DNA of 59,902 nt, from the NCBI RefSeq assembly GCF_019334315.1, contig NZ_JAHWGL010000022.1:1-59902 (forward strand), read 5' to 3'. A model generated the notes under the pieces. The model ran no database searches, was not told the origin of the DNA, and saw only the letters and a list, made by a program, of their open reading frames with translations. Positions 1 through 10,194 of this stretch are shown piece after piece. The first letter of the stretch is position 1; every line of letters begins with the position of its first letter. This DNA comes from Hymenobacter profundi (GTDB taxonomy: Bacteria > Bacteroidota > Bacteroidia > Cytophagales > Hymenobacteraceae). Made by a program: the position numbers and the translations under genes.

Positions 1-14
1 GCTCAGGATGACAG
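1..14. repeat. Right end of an intergenic palindromic element, cut by the window edge
   Basis: The window opens with GCTCAGGATGACA. This is the outer right arm seen in the complete elements near 38030, 51313 and 59818. The left arm would lie outside the window. About 40 nt of AT-rich sequence without a gene follow before the ppk1 stop. Confidence 0.6.
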
Positions 15-57
15 ACGCTTTTGCATTTACAAATTCACAAACTCACAACTTCACCTT

Positions 58-2394
58 TTAGTCCTTGCTCGGCCCTAAATGATGGTTCGGCGTTTCCAGC
101 ATTTCTTCCGATTCGTCGCATTCTTCTTCGCCCAGGGCGGCCACGGCCAGCGGGTCGAGCAGCTCGTCGGCGGGCACTTCGGGGGCGGTGCCGGCTACGG
201 CGGCCTGCTGGGCGGTAGCCATCACCGACTCGGTGTGGCGGCGTTGCTTGTCCAGTAGTTCCAGGAGGCCTTCAGGCGTGGCATTGGCCAACAGCTCCGC
301 ATCAGGCACGTAGAAGGCCCGGTGAATGTCGATAGCCGCCTCATCAGCGCCCGGTTTGAGGCGCACGTAGGCGCCGTCTTCGCGCATGAGGTAGGAATTC
401 TGGTTGTCCAATAGGTTCATCATCAGGATGCTGATGGCCTCGCGCTTGAGCTGCGGATTCACAATCAGGAACAGTGCCTCAATGCGCCGGTCGAAGGAGC
501 GCACCATGATATCGGCCGAGCCGGCGTATACTTTCGGTTGCCCGGCTTGGTGGAAGTAAAACAGGCGCGAGTGCTCCAGGTAATCGCCCACAATGCTGCG
601 CACCTCGATGTTCTCACTTAGCCCTACCCTACCCGGCCGCAGGCAGCAAATGCCGCGCACCACAAACCGGATAGGCACACCGGCCTTGCTGGCTTTGTAG
701 AACTCATCTATTATCTCTTTGTCCTCCAAGGAGTTCATTTTCATCACAATGCCGCTGGGCAGGCCCTTTTTGGCATTCTTCACTTCCTCCCGAATGAGGT
801 GGATGAGCTGCTGGCGCATGTCTTTGGGCGCCGTGATGAGGTACTCGTAATCGTCGGGTTGGGAGTGACCGGTGATGACATTGAAGAATTCCGACACGTC
901 GTGGCCGTACACGTCGTTGGTCGTCAGCATGCTCACGTCGGTGTAGAGGCGCGAGGTTTGCTCGTTGTAGTTACCCGATCCGATGTGCACGTAGCGCGTG
1001 ACCTTCTCGCCTTCCTTGCGGATGATCTGCAACATCTTGGTGTGGGTCTTGTACTTCCCTACCCCATAAATTACGAAGCAGCCAGCCTTTTCCAGCTTGG
1101 CGCCCTCGCGGATGTTGCGTTCCTCATCGAAGCGCGCCTTCACCTCAAACAGCACCGACACGTGCTTGCCGTTCTCGGCCGCCTTCAGCAGTGCCGCCGA
1201 CACGCGCGAGTCCTCGGCCAAGCGGTAGATGGTTTGCTTGATACCCAGCACATACGGGTCTTCGGCGGCCTGCTCCAACAGCCGCACCATGGGCTCGATG
1301 CTGTTGTAGGGGTGGTGCAGCAGCACGTCGTAGTGCTTGAGGTACTCAAACAGGTTTTCCTCGGCACCTTCGGGTAGGCTGAGCGGGGGCACGGCCGAGG
1401 GCATACGGGCTCCCTTTCCCCGGAAGTTGGGGTGCTTCAGAATCTGAAATAAGCCTTTCATATCCATCAATGAGTTTATAACAAACACGTTGCCGTTATC
1501 AATCTTCCACCGTTCCTTCAGCACGTTTAGCAGTATCGGCGAGGCGTTTTGCTCGATTTCCAGACGCACTACCCTACCCTTCTTGCGTGTCTTCAGTCCC
1601 GACTGAATTTCCTTGATGAAGTCCACGTCAATGTCGTCTGACTCTTCCAGCGTGAAATCGCCATTGCGGGTGATGCGGAACAGGTTGGCCGCCAGAATGT
1701 CTACGTTGCGGAACAGCTTGGGTAGGTTGGCCCGCACAATCTCCTCAATGGGCACAAACAGCACCTTATCCTTGCGAGACAACTCGAAGAAGCGCGCCAG
1801 GTTCTGCGGAATCTGCACAAAGGTGAGGCGCTCCTGCCCTTTTTCCAGGTCGCCGTCGCCCAGGCTGCCGCTACCCGCCCGCGTCACTACCCCGAAAATG
1901 AGCATCTGGTTCATCATCATCGGGAAGCCGTGGTAGGAATCGTATACCATGGGCGTGAGCAGCGGAAACACCGTGTTTTTGAAATAGCCGTCGGCCTTTT
2001 TCAACTCGGTTTCCGTCAGGTCCTCCATTTTCAGAATGTTAAAGCCATTCTTCTCGAACAAGGGCTTCAGCTCATTCAAAAACGTGAGCGACTGGTCGTT
2101 TACGAAGCGGTGGGCAAAGTCCAGCAGCTTGCGCCGGAAGGGCAGCTCGCGCAGGCCAGAGTAGTCGATGCGCTCCTTGCCGTAGTCGAGGTAGTTGTAC
2201 AGTGACCCTACCCGAATCATGAAAAATTCGTCGAGGTTGCTGGAAGTGATGGCCAGGAATTTCAGGCGGTCGAACAGCGTGCGCGCCGTGTCCTTCGCCT
2301 GGTCGAGCACGCGGTAATTGAAGCGCATCCAGCTCAGGTCGCGGCTGATGTACTTGCTCTTGCGGATGAGGTCGGAAGATTTAAAAAGCTTCAT
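58..2394 (-). CDS. ppk1: Polyphosphate kinase 1
   Basis: PPK1 reversibly makes long-chain polyphosphate from the ATP gamma-phosphate. The protein is 778 aa from the Met at 2394, which begins MKLFKSSDL and leads into the family N-terminus ISRDLSWMRFN. An upstream in-frame Met at 2439 would add 15 residues that do not look like PPK. The N-terminal domain has SSNLDEFFMIRVGSL near residue 60. The catalytic phospholipase-D-like domains carry KTHTK (His451) and YVHIGSGNYNE (His470), which correspond to the family's active-site histidines. The C-terminus is an acidic low-complexity tail of about 60 residues beyond the usual end, rich in Ala, Glu and Asp. The gene follows gyrB on the same strand but is separated from it by a terminator, so it probably has its own promoter. 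Confidence 0.97.
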   Translation of the reverse strand: MKLFKSSDLIRKSKYISRDLSWMRFNYRVLDQAKDTARTLFDRLKFLAITSSNLDEFFMIRVGSLYNYLDYGKERIDYSGLRELPFRRKLLDFAHRFVNDQSLTFLNELKPLFEKNGFNILKMEDLTETELKKADGYFKNTVFPLLTPMVYDSYHGFPMMMNQMLIFGVVTRAGSGSLGDGDLEKGQERLTFVQIPQNLARFFELSRKDKVLFVPIEEIVRANLPKLFRNVDILAANLFRITRNGDFTLEESDDIDVDFIKEIQSGLKTRKKGRVVRLEIEQNASPILLNVLKERWKIDNGNVFVINSLMDMKGLFQILKHPNFRGKGARMPSAVPPLSLPEGAEENLFEYLKHYDVLLHHPYNSIEPMVRLLEQAAEDPYVLGIKQTIYRLAEDSRVSAALLKAAENGKHVSVLFEVKARFDEERNIREGAKLEKAGCFVIYGVGKYKTHTKMLQIIRKEGEKVTRYVHIGSGNYNEQTSRLYTDVSMLTTNDVYGHDVSEFFNVITGHSQPDDYEYLITAPKDMRQQLIHLIREEVKNAKKGLPSGIVMKMNSLEDKEIIDEFYKASKAGVPIRFVVRGICCLRPGRVGLSENIEVRSIVGDYLEHSRLFYFHQAGQPKVYAGSADIMVRSFDRRIEALFLIVNPQLKREAISILMMNLLDNQNSYLMREDGAYVRLKPGADEAAIDIHRAFYVPDAELLANATPEGLLELLDKQRRHTESVMATAQQAAVAGTAPEVPADELLDPLAVAALGEEECDESEEMLETPNHHLGPSKD

Positions 2395-2507
2395 AAAGTA
2401 AATAGGGCGGGCTACGGAAAGAGAATTGGCAAGATACACGCTGTATTACCAGCTTCTGTTGTGCCAATCACAATAAATCATACGAAAGCGCGGTAGATAG
2501 ATGCAAA

Positions 2508-2537
2508 GAAAAAGCCCGCTGATCGGCGGGCTTTTTC
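2508..2537 (-). terminator. Intrinsic terminator after gyrB
   Basis: Arms GAAAAAGCCCGC and GCGGGCTTTTTC pair perfectly over 12 bp around a 6-nt loop. On the minus strand the hairpin lies 7 nt past the gyrB stop and ends in a T run. It separates gyrB from ppk1. Confidence 0.85.
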
Positions 2538-2543
2538 GAATCA

Positions 2544-4535
<1,992 letters not shown>

Positions 4536-4555
4536 TCAGCGCAAAGTTTAATAGA

Positions 4556-4563
4556 CAAAGATA
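4556..4563 (-). promoter_or_regulatory. gyrB: Candidate -7 element of the gyrB promoter
   Basis: On the minus strand this reads TATCTTTG, an exact match to the Bacteroidota -7 consensus TAnnTTTG. It lies about 36 nt before the gyrB ATG. No convincing TTTG -33 element sits at the usual distance, so the call rests on the -7 box alone. Confidence 0.45.
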
Positions 4564-4772
4564 CCGATTTTATCCGGTTTTTGCCAGTTTTAGTCCGGTT
4601 TACAGCCCGTAAGCGTTGCTGTTAAATCGGGGGTTACTGTGGCCGCCAATCAGCTGTTTTTTCTGGGTAGGGAGCTGCTATCTGGGGCTGGCAACGGGTA
4701 AGAACGCACGGCTCAACTTGTAATTATAAAAGTATATCGATATATTAAGCTTCTCACCAAACTCCAACTGCC
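4564..4772. other. Intergenic region between gyrB and the small ORF, with a short palindrome
   Basis: No gene is visible in these about 210 nt. Positions 4733-4744 form a perfect 12-bp palindrome, TATATCGATATA, about 30 nt before the ATG at 4773 in an AT-rich patch. It could be an operator or part of a promoter. No consensus promoter was recognised. Confidence 0.35.
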
Positions 4773-4985
4773 ATGGCTACTCTACTCGCGCTTGCTGGTC
4801 GGCCCACGAAGGTTCGGCGTCTTCTGTCACTGAAATGGCAACGCTCGTCGCTGCTCACCACAGTGCACCAGTTCCACAAAGCAGAACGACTACGAAAACA
4901 GCAGGCGTTGCAGGCACAGGAGGAGTCTCGCTCCTACGGCTATGCCTGGGTGAGTGCCTGCCAGGGCTTTGCCTCCATTTTCTGA
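4773..4985 (+). CDS. Hypothetical small basic protein
   Basis: This is a 70-aa reading frame that I do not recognise. It is strongly basic and probably helical: MATLLALAGRPTKVRRLL, then a Lys/Arg/Gln-rich middle (HKAERLRKQQALQAQEE) and an aromatic, small-residue C-terminus ending FASIF. An AT-rich promoter-like patch and a palindrome lie upstream. A perfect hairpin with a T run (5008-5046) begins 23 nt after the stop, which supports a real short transcription unit, although that terminator also serves the convergent SDR gene. Codon use is less biased than in neighbouring genes, so it may instead be chance. It has no transmembrane segment and no signal peptide. Confidence 0.45.
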   Translation: MATLLALAGRPTKVRRLLSLKWQRSSLLTTVHQFHKAERLRKQQALQAQEESRSYGYAWVSACQGFASIF

Positions 4986-5007
4986 TTTTCATTTCACTAA
5001 GCTTATA

Positions 5008-5046
5008 CAAAAGCCCGCTGCTACATCAGGTAGCAGCGGGCTTTTG
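5008..5046. terminator. Bidirectional intrinsic terminator
   Basis: CAAAAGCCCGCTGCTAC and its exact complement form a 17-bp stem around a 5-nt loop, with T runs on both strands. It lies between the small ORF (plus) and the SDR gene (minus) and can end both. Confidence 0.8.
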
Positions 5047-5084
5047 CATGGTGGCCGTCTCACAACGGTTACTCGTCTTGGCTC

Positions 5085-5822
5085 TTACAGCTGGGCCAGG
5101 CGGCCGCCGTCTACGCGAAGCAGGGCGCCTTGTATAAACGTAGAGTCGTCGGAGGCGAGGTAGGCAATGGCGGCAGCTACGTCTTCGGGCTTGCCCACGT
5201 TGGTGGGGTCAATCTTTTCTACCCCACTTTTGATGTTGGGATTGTCCCAGAGCATGGGTGTGTCGATAGCGCCTGGCAGCACGGAGTTCACCCGGATGTT
5301 CTTAGGCTGTCCTTCCAATGCCGAGGAGCGCGTGAGCGACAGCACTGCCGCCTTAGCCGCTGCGTAGGGCGCTACCAGCGGGCTGGTCTCTATGGCGTGA
5401 ATGCTGGATACATTGACAATGGTGCCGCCCTTGGGCATGTGTAAAAACGCCTGCTTGGTGAAGTAGAATGTGCCAAGTAAATCCACGCTCAGCACGCGCA
5501 TCCAGTCGTCGCCGGTGAGTTCTTCTAGGGGCTTAAAGTCCATCAGGCCAGCGTTGTTGATGATAATATCCAGTTGCCCGAAATGCTTCAGCGTACTAGC
5601 CACGGTGGCTTCCACCTTCTTTTCCTTAGCCACGTCGCATACGCTGGTCCGCACGTCGGGGGCGCCGGCGTCTTTCACCGTTTGCGCCGCCGCTTTCAGT
5701 TTTTCATTATCAAGGCCTACCAACATCAGGCGGGCACCTTCTGAGGCCAAGCGCTTGGCCACGGCTAAGCCAATGCCACTATCACCGCCGGTTACCAGCG
5801 CTACTTTATTTTCAAATCGCAT
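5085..5822 (-). CDS. SDR family NAD(P)-dependent oxidoreductase
   Basis: This 245-aa protein is a classical short-chain dehydrogenase/reductase. It has the Rossmann motif TGGDSGIG (11-18), NNAG (89-92), the catalytic Ser140 in VNVSS, Tyr153 and Lys157 in YAAAK, and the C-terminal LRVDGG segment. In such enzymes the Tyr/Lys/Ser triad reduces or oxidises an alcohol or carbonyl with NAD(P). An Asp in TGGDSGIG and the missing Arg after the glycine motif do not settle NAD versus NADP use. The substrate cannot be read from sequence. It lies downstream of the GH1-like gene on the same strand with about 50 nt between them, so the two may be co-transcribed. A terminator follows. Confidence 0.93.
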   Translation of the reverse strand: MRFENKVALVTGGDSGIGLAVAKRLASEGARLMLVGLDNEKLKAAAQTVKDAGAPDVRTSVCDVAKEKKVEATVASTLKHFGQLDIIINNAGLMDFKPLEELTGDDWMRVLSVDLLGTFYFTKQAFLHMPKGGTIVNVSSIHAIETSPLVAPYAAAKAAVLSLTRSSALEGQPKNIRVNSVLPGAIDTPMLWDNPNIKSGVEKIDPTNVGKPEDVAAAIAYLASDDSTFIQGALLRVDGGRLAQL

Positions 5823-5874
5823 GCTCTACTTGGTTCGTACTCTGAAAAGAATCGGGAGGGGAAACTCGACAGTA

Positions 5875-7191
5875 CTACGGCTCCGGGGAAGGTGTGTTGG
5901 CCGGCGCGGTCGATTTATCGCGTTGCGCCTGTTTAGCCTGCGTTTTCTTTTTGTGCGCCCACTGCTCGTCGCTTTCGCTGGGTAGGATGATGGGCACCTG
6001 CAAGCACACACTCTGAGCGGGTAGTACTTGGCGCCAATCGTGGATGAGCTGCTTGTAGGCCTCCCCTACCGGCCGGATGTTGCGGTCGAGGTCGTAGAGG
6101 CCCAGAGGGTTCACATGGCCGTTGTTTTCGCGCAGGGCCGTATCCCAGTCTACTTGGTCGGTGAGCGAGTACCAGGTGAAGCCCACAATGGGCACGCCGT
6201 CGTTGCGCACGCGTAGCACGTTGGCCCACTCCTTCCAGAGCCACTGCACGGCCTCGTCGCCGTTGGGGCCTTGCCAGAGGTTGGTTTCGGTGTGCATTAC
6301 AGGGAGGCGGTACCGGTCGTGGTACTGTTGGGTGATGACGTGGTAGCCAAATATCTCGCCCGACGCGGTGGTGCTGCCATCGGCACGCACGCGATGCTCG
6401 TTGGTCTTGTAGTAGTCGTTGCCCATAATGCAATGGTGCTTGAGGTTGCTCTTCAAGAAGAAGTGGTATTCCTCGCGCGTCATGCCATTATCCAGCAGAT
6501 ACTCATACATCTCGGAGTCTACCCGTCGCCCGTAGTTCAGGTCCAGCGACAGAAACCGCTTGGCGTTCAGCAGCTCAGCAGGCTTGATGGCCGCGGGGTT
6601 CTCGGCGTGGAAATACTCCGACGACTCGCTCTGGATAAACAGCGCATCTGGGCGCACCTCTAGGATGGCCTGCATGGCCAACACGTTGGCTTTTACGATG
6701 TATTTGAGAGCCCTCACGAAAGCCTGGTCGCTGGCCAGTTGCTCGTTCCACCAGCCATAGAGGGCCGAAAACTCGGCGCAGATATACATTTCATTGACCG
6801 GCGTATAGAGCTGTACCCACGGAAAACGCTCGGAAAACGCCCGCGCATATTGCGCGAAGAGGGCAGGAAAATCGCCGTTCTGAAAATTTCCTACCCAGTC
6901 GGGCACACCGAAGTGGCATAGGTCTACGATGGGCACAATGTCGCGCCGCCGCAACTCTCCAAACGTTTCATCCGCAAACGACCAATCGTACTTGCCCGGC
7001 CCTAGAAACGTGGTATGAATGGGCGGCCCATAGCGCAGAAACGAAATACCCAGCTCTTGCACCAGGTCAAAATCGGTGCGCCAGTGCTTGTAGTGGCCGC
7101 ATTTTTCCAGCTCATCTACCCGCTCTTTTCCGTTTTGGATAGTGGGGTTGCTGTTTTCGATGCCAGTAGCGAAGAGAAATTGGGAGGACAT
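5875..7191 (-). CDS. Glycoside hydrolase family 1-like protein (beta-glucosidase-like)
   Basis: The protein is 438 aa from the Met at 7191 (MSSQFLFATGIENSNP). It has the (beta/alpha)8 layout of clan GH-A retaining glycosidases: a YKHWRTDFDLVQELGISFLRYG N-terminal region, the acid/base motif TPVNEMY (Glu134) and a candidate nucleophile Glu302 in VMHTETNLW. Both catalytic glutamates are present, so it is likely active. It hydrolyses an unidentified beta-glycoside. The family resemblance is to GH1, but the nucleophile context differs from the usual (I/V)TENG, so the subfamily is uncertain. No signal peptide is visible, which suggests a cytoplasmic site. The last 25 or so residues are a Lys/Gln/Pro-rich tail outside the fold. 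An upstream Met at 7245 is possible but adds unrelated residues. Confidence 0.8.
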   Translation of the reverse strand: MSSQFLFATGIENSNPTIQNGKERVDELEKCGHYKHWRTDFDLVQELGISFLRYGPPIHTTFLGPGKYDWSFADETFGELRRRDIVPIVDLCHFGVPDWVGNFQNGDFPALFAQYARAFSERFPWVQLYTPVNEMYICAEFSALYGWWNEQLASDQAFVRALKYIVKANVLAMQAILEVRPDALFIQSESSEYFHAENPAAIKPAELLNAKRFLSLDLNYGRRVDSEMYEYLLDNGMTREEYHFFLKSNLKHHCIMGNDYYKTNEHRVRADGSTTASGEIFGYHVITQQYHDRYRLPVMHTETNLWQGPNGDEAVQWLWKEWANVLRVRNDGVPIVGFTWYSLTDQVDWDTALRENNGHVNPLGLYDLDRNIRPVGEAYKQLIHDWRQVLPAQSVCLQVPIILPSESDEQWAHKKKTQAKQAQRDKSTAPANTPSPEP

Positions 7192-7245
7192 GGGCGGACG
7201 TAAATCGTGATGAGAAAGGGTAGGCAGTCCTCGGATACGTACCAC

Positions 7246-7493
7246 TACCAGCAGTTTTCTTAGCGAATACTGCTTTTGTTTTGGTCACGCTGTTTTGCCA
7301 AACGCAGGTCCCTACCGCCGTGTGGTTTGGCCTCTAGATACCATAGCACATTTTCAGCCGCAAGGCGTTACACTGCCTGTTTTCGCAAGAAATAATAGTA
7401 AATCCGATTAGGGGCTCAACAATAAGTGGTATCTATGGGTTTTCAAGCAATACACTGCCTACCCTTGGCGGTCATCACATCCCTCCTATCTCA
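7246..7493. other. Divergent intergenic region between the GH1-like and FabH-like genes
   Basis: About 250 nt without a gene. It must hold two divergent promoters, but no consensus TAnnTTTG element was recognised on either strand. Nothing else is visible. Confidence 0.5.
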
Positions 7494-8564
7494 ATGATCC
7501 GATCCATCATTGCAGCTACGGGCAGCTATATCCCGGACACGGTCGTTGACAACCAGGACTTCCTAGCAACTCGTTTTTTTTCGGCCGAAGGCGCCGAAAT
7601 ACAACAGGCCCCAGCTACCATTCTGGAAAAATTCAGCGCCATTACCGGCATTCAAGCCCGGCGCTACGCCCACTCCGACCACACGGCGTCGGACCTGGGC
7701 TTTCTATCCGCACGAGAAGCCCTTACCAGCTCCGGCATTGATCCGGAAACGCTTGACTATATCATCGTTGCGCACAATTTTGGTGACGTAGTATCGGGCA
7801 GCAACCGCGTGGATATGGTGCCGTCGCTGGCTTCGCGCATCAAGGCCCGGCTGGCCATCCGCAACCCCGATTGCGTGGCCTACGATATGGCCTTTGGCTG
7901 CCCCGGCTGGCTGGAGGCCTTGGTGCAAGCCAGCTACTACATTCGCTCCGGCGACGCCCGGCGCTGCCTTGTTATCGGCACCGAAACCCTTTCCCGCATC
8001 GTTGACCCACACGACCGGGACACTATGCTGTTTAGCGATGGTAGCGGGGCGGTTATTCTGGAAGCCACCGAGCAGGAAGGCATTGGCATTCTGTCCCACC
8101 ACACCCAAACGCACGCCCACGAGTATGCCAGCCTCTTACAAATGGGCAAATCTTATAACCCGGAAAGAGCCAACGACCCAGACCGTTATATGAAAATGAA
8201 CGGCCGCCGGCTCTACGAGTTTGCGTTGCAACACGTGCCGTTGGTTATTCAAACGGCACTACAGAAAGCCAACGTACATCTTAATCAAGTGCGCAAGGTG
8301 CTCATTCACCAAGCCAATGAGAAGATGGATGTGGCCATTTTGCAGCGCCTCTTCAAGCTCTATGGGGAAGAATGCACCAACCAGGAGCTGATGCCCATGA
8401 CCATCAGTTGGTTGGGAAATAGCTCAGTTGCCACCGTCCCTACCCTGCTCGATCTACTGCAAAAAGGCCAGCTACCCGGTCACCGCATCGACGCGGGTGA
8501 CGTGGTATTGTTTGCTTCCGTAGGAGCCGGCATGAATATTAATGCACTGGTGTATCAGTTCTAA
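7494..8564 (+). CDS. 3-oxoacyl-ACP synthase III (FabH-like) family protein
   Basis: This 356-aa protein is a ketoacyl-ACP synthase III-type thiolase-fold enzyme. Such enzymes condense an acyl-CoA starter with malonyl-ACP or a related extender. The full Cys-His-Asn triad is visible: Cys136 in AFGCPGW, His272 in LIHQANEKM and Asn309 in WLGNSSVATVPT. The N-terminal motif ATGSYIPDTVVDN is typical. The Cys context (GCPG instead of the common ACAG) and the length, about 30 residues above housekeeping FabH, suggest a specialised paralogue rather than the main FabH. It is transcribed alone, divergently from the GH1-like gene, and is closed by a strong terminator. The substrate is unknown. Confidence 0.88.
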   Translation: MIRSIIAATGSYIPDTVVDNQDFLATRFFSAEGAEIQQAPATILEKFSAITGIQARRYAHSDHTASDLGFLSAREALTSSGIDPETLDYIIVAHNFGDVVSGSNRVDMVPSLASRIKARLAIRNPDCVAYDMAFGCPGWLEALVQASYYIRSGDARRCLVIGTETLSRIVDPHDRDTMLFSDGSGAVILEATEQEGIGILSHHTQTHAHEYASLLQMGKSYNPERANDPDRYMKMNGRRLYEFALQHVPLVIQTALQKANVHLNQVRKVLIHQANEKMDVAILQRLFKLYGEECTNQELMPMTISWLGNSSVATVPTLLDLLQKGQLPGHRIDAGDVVLFASVGAGMNINALVYQF

Positions 8565-8592
8565 CAGAACTCTTATAGCATATTTTTTATAG

Positions 8593-8625
8593 AAAAGGCC
8601 CTTAGCAGTGCGCTAAGGGCCTTTT
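8593..8625. terminator. Bidirectional intrinsic terminator
   Basis: AAAAGGCCCTTAGC pairs with GCTAAGGGCCTTTTT, ending in T runs on both strands. It ends the FabH-like gene on the plus strand and probably the tRNA-Arg transcript on the minus strand. Confidence 0.85.
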
Positions 8626-8636
8626 TCGTTCTGCCG

Positions 8637-8710
8637 TGACCCCGATGTGATTCGAACACATGACCGGCTGCTTAGAAGGCAGCTGCTCTATCCAGCTGAG
8701 CTACGGGACC
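8637..8710 (-). tRNA. tRNA-Arg (anticodon TCT)
   Basis: On the minus strand the gene folds into a full cloverleaf. The acceptor GGTCCCG pairs with CGGGGTC (two G-U type pairs), the D arm is GCTC/GAGC, the anticodon stem GCTGC/GCAGC encloses loop CTTCTAA, and the T arm is ATGTG-TTCGAAT-CACAT. The discriminator is A. CCA is not encoded. The anticodon TCT reads AGA/AGG. Confidence 0.95.
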
Positions 8711-8762
8711 AAAAACAAAAAGCCGGCCGTCCGGCTAGGCGGACGGCCGGCTTCAGCACGGG

Positions 8763-8836
8763 TCGGGGTGGCAGGATTCGAACCTGCGGCCTCCTGCTCC
8801 CAAAGCAGGCGCGATACCGGGCTACGCTACACCCCG
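8763..8836 (-). tRNA. tRNA-Pro (anticodon TGG)
   Basis: The minus strand folds with acceptor CGGGGTG/CACCCCG, anticodon stem CCTGC/GCAGG around loop TTTGGGA, and T arm GCAGG-TTCGAAT-CCTGC. The discriminator is A. The C1-G72 pair is typical of tRNA-Pro. CCA is not encoded. Confidence 0.95.
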
Positions 8837-8844
8837 AAAAACAA

Positions 8845-8928
8845 TTAAGAATTATGAATTAATAATTAGCAATTAAAATCGGCTCTGGTATACCAGATGA
8901 TTTTTAATTATTAATTCATAATTCTTAA
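8845..8928. repeat. AT-rich imperfect palindrome between tRNA-Pro and tRNA-Ser
   Basis: TTAAGAATTATGAATTAATA at the left end is matched by its complement at the right end, around a GC-richer centre (GGCTCTGGTATACCAGA). The arm resembles the palindrome at 39371-39425. It sits between tRNA genes and may affect processing, but it belongs to the general set of intergenic palindromes in this window. Confidence 0.8.
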
Positions 8929-8936
8929 CTACAAAC

Positions 8937-9026
<90 letters not shown>

Positions 9027-9150
9027 AGAAGACGGCTATTCCGTCTGATTGGTGCGCAAATATACGACTGGAATGGAGAAATCAAGCATTTTCAAAAAAT
9101 ATCTTCCTCGCGGCGGCGTTGTCGGAAAAGCCGTGCTACCTAGCAAGAGC

Positions 9151-9158
9151 TATATTTG
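9151..9158 (+). promoter_or_regulatory. Candidate -7 element upstream of batB
   Basis: TATATTTG matches TAnnTTTG exactly. It lies 72 nt before the batB ATG and directly before a 20-codon leader frame. No TTG lies at the usual 19-21 nt distance, so the -33 element is not supported. Confidence 0.45.
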
Positions 9159-9163
9159 CCAGT

Positions 9164-9226
9164 ATGAGTAACGTGAGGGCAACCCCTTATCAAATGAGAC
9201 CCAACGGCTTGGGCAAAATTCAATGA
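9164..9226 (+). CDS. Possible 20-codon leader ORF coupled to batB
   Basis: An ATG just after the candidate -7 box opens a 20-residue frame (MSNVRATPYQMRPNGLGKIQ). Its TGA overlaps the batB ATG in an ATGA arrangement, typical of translational coupling. The transcription start would lie close to the ATG, so the leader may be leaderless. It resembles nothing I know and could be chance; the exact stop/start overlap is the only support. Confidence 0.3.
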   Translation: MSNVRATPYQMRPNGLGKIQ

Positions 9227-10194
9227 ATTGGGCTTACCCTCTTGGCTGGCCCGAACTGACGGCGCTGCTGGTCTTTCTTTTTTTATACATGGGCTACGCC
9301 GTGCGTACGTGGCGCCTAGCCGCCCCGCTCCAACAGCGCGGTTGGCGGCTGGCGTGGAAGCTGGTGCTGCGCCTCACCTATTTCAGCTTGCTGCTGGTGG
9401 CGCTGCTAGGTCCAGCTTATGGAATCACCCAGCAGCCCGTACGCACGGCCGGCAAAGATGTATGGCTGTTACTCGATGTGTCGCGCTCCATGGATGCGCC
9501 CGACGTGTCGCCTACCCGCCTGCTAAAGGCGCGGGCCGAGCTGAGCGAATTGATCAACCGGTTTCAAGCTGACCGTATTGGGTTGGTGGTATTTGCGGCT
9601 GATGCTTACGTGCAGTGTCCGCTGACGTATGACCAGAGCGCGTTGCAGCTGTTTGTGAATACCATCCAGACGAATTTGCTGCCTGCTGGCACTACGGATC
9701 TGGCGCCGGCGTTGGACTTGGTGCTGGCCCGGCTAAGTGCCACGCCCCAGCCCGCGGGAAGCCCGCCCCGGGCCACGGCGTTGGTGCTGGTGAGCGACGG
9801 CGAGGATTTCGGGGAAAACCTGGAGCCCACGGTGCGCCAGCTGACCCGCTCGGGCGCCCGACTGTTTACAGTAGGGGTAGGTACGCCCGAAGGCAGCCGC
9901 ATCCCCCGCAAAGGTGGCTACGTGCGCGACGCCAACGGCCGCGACGCTATTACGCGCCTAGAGCCGAAGACGCTGCGCCGCTTGGCCGAACAAACCGGCG
10001 GGCAGTATTTTGAGTTGACAGATCAGCGCAACGAGTTTCCGCTGCTCGTGAATGCCCTAAACCGGGTGGAAGGCCAGGCCGAGCAGGTACGTACCGTGTC
10101 GGTGGCTGACAACCGCTACCGCTACCCTCTGGCCCTGGCGCTATTGCTTTTGGGGGTTGATATCTTGCTGACTGTGAAAATAATTCGTCCGTGA
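9223..10194 (+). CDS. batB: VWA domain membrane protein, BatB-like
   Basis: This 323-aa inner-membrane protein has the Bat layout: two N-terminal transmembrane helices (about 11-28 and 48-66), a von Willebrand A domain with MIDAS motif DVSRS (Asp85, Ser87, Ser89), and a C-terminal helix (about 304-322). The segment SPTRLLKARAEL after the MIDAS motif and DRIGLVVFAADAYVQCPLT are typical of BatA/BatB. Bat proteins are linked to stress tolerance and envelope functions in Bacteroidota; the mechanism is not settled. The stop overlaps the start of the following TPR gene (GTGA), as in bat operons. MoxR, the DUF58 protein, BatD and BatE are not found beside it, so the bat locus is incomplete or dispersed here. 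Confidence 0.85.
   Translation: MNWAYPLGWPELTALLVFLFLYMGYAVRTWRLAAPLQQRGWRLAWKLVLRLTYFSLLLVALLGPAYGITQQPVRTAGKDVWLLLDVSRSMDAPDVSPTRLLKARAELSELINRFQADRIGLVVFAADAYVQCPLTYDQSALQLFVNTIQTNLLPAGTTDLAPALDLVLARLSATPQPAGSPPRATALVLVSDGEDFGENLEPTVRQLTRSGARLFTVGVGTPEGSRIPRKGGYVRDANGRDAITRLEPKTLRRLAEQTGGQYFELTDQRNEFPLLVNALNRVEGQAEQVRTVSVADNRYRYPLALALLLLGVDILLTVKIIRP

Noticed and set aside
8647..8862. Plus-strand frames of 62-71 codons across tRNA-Arg and tRNA-Pro
   Set aside because: They are translations of the complement of tRNA genes; such false proteins (GRGGRIRTCGL-like) are a known annotation artefact.
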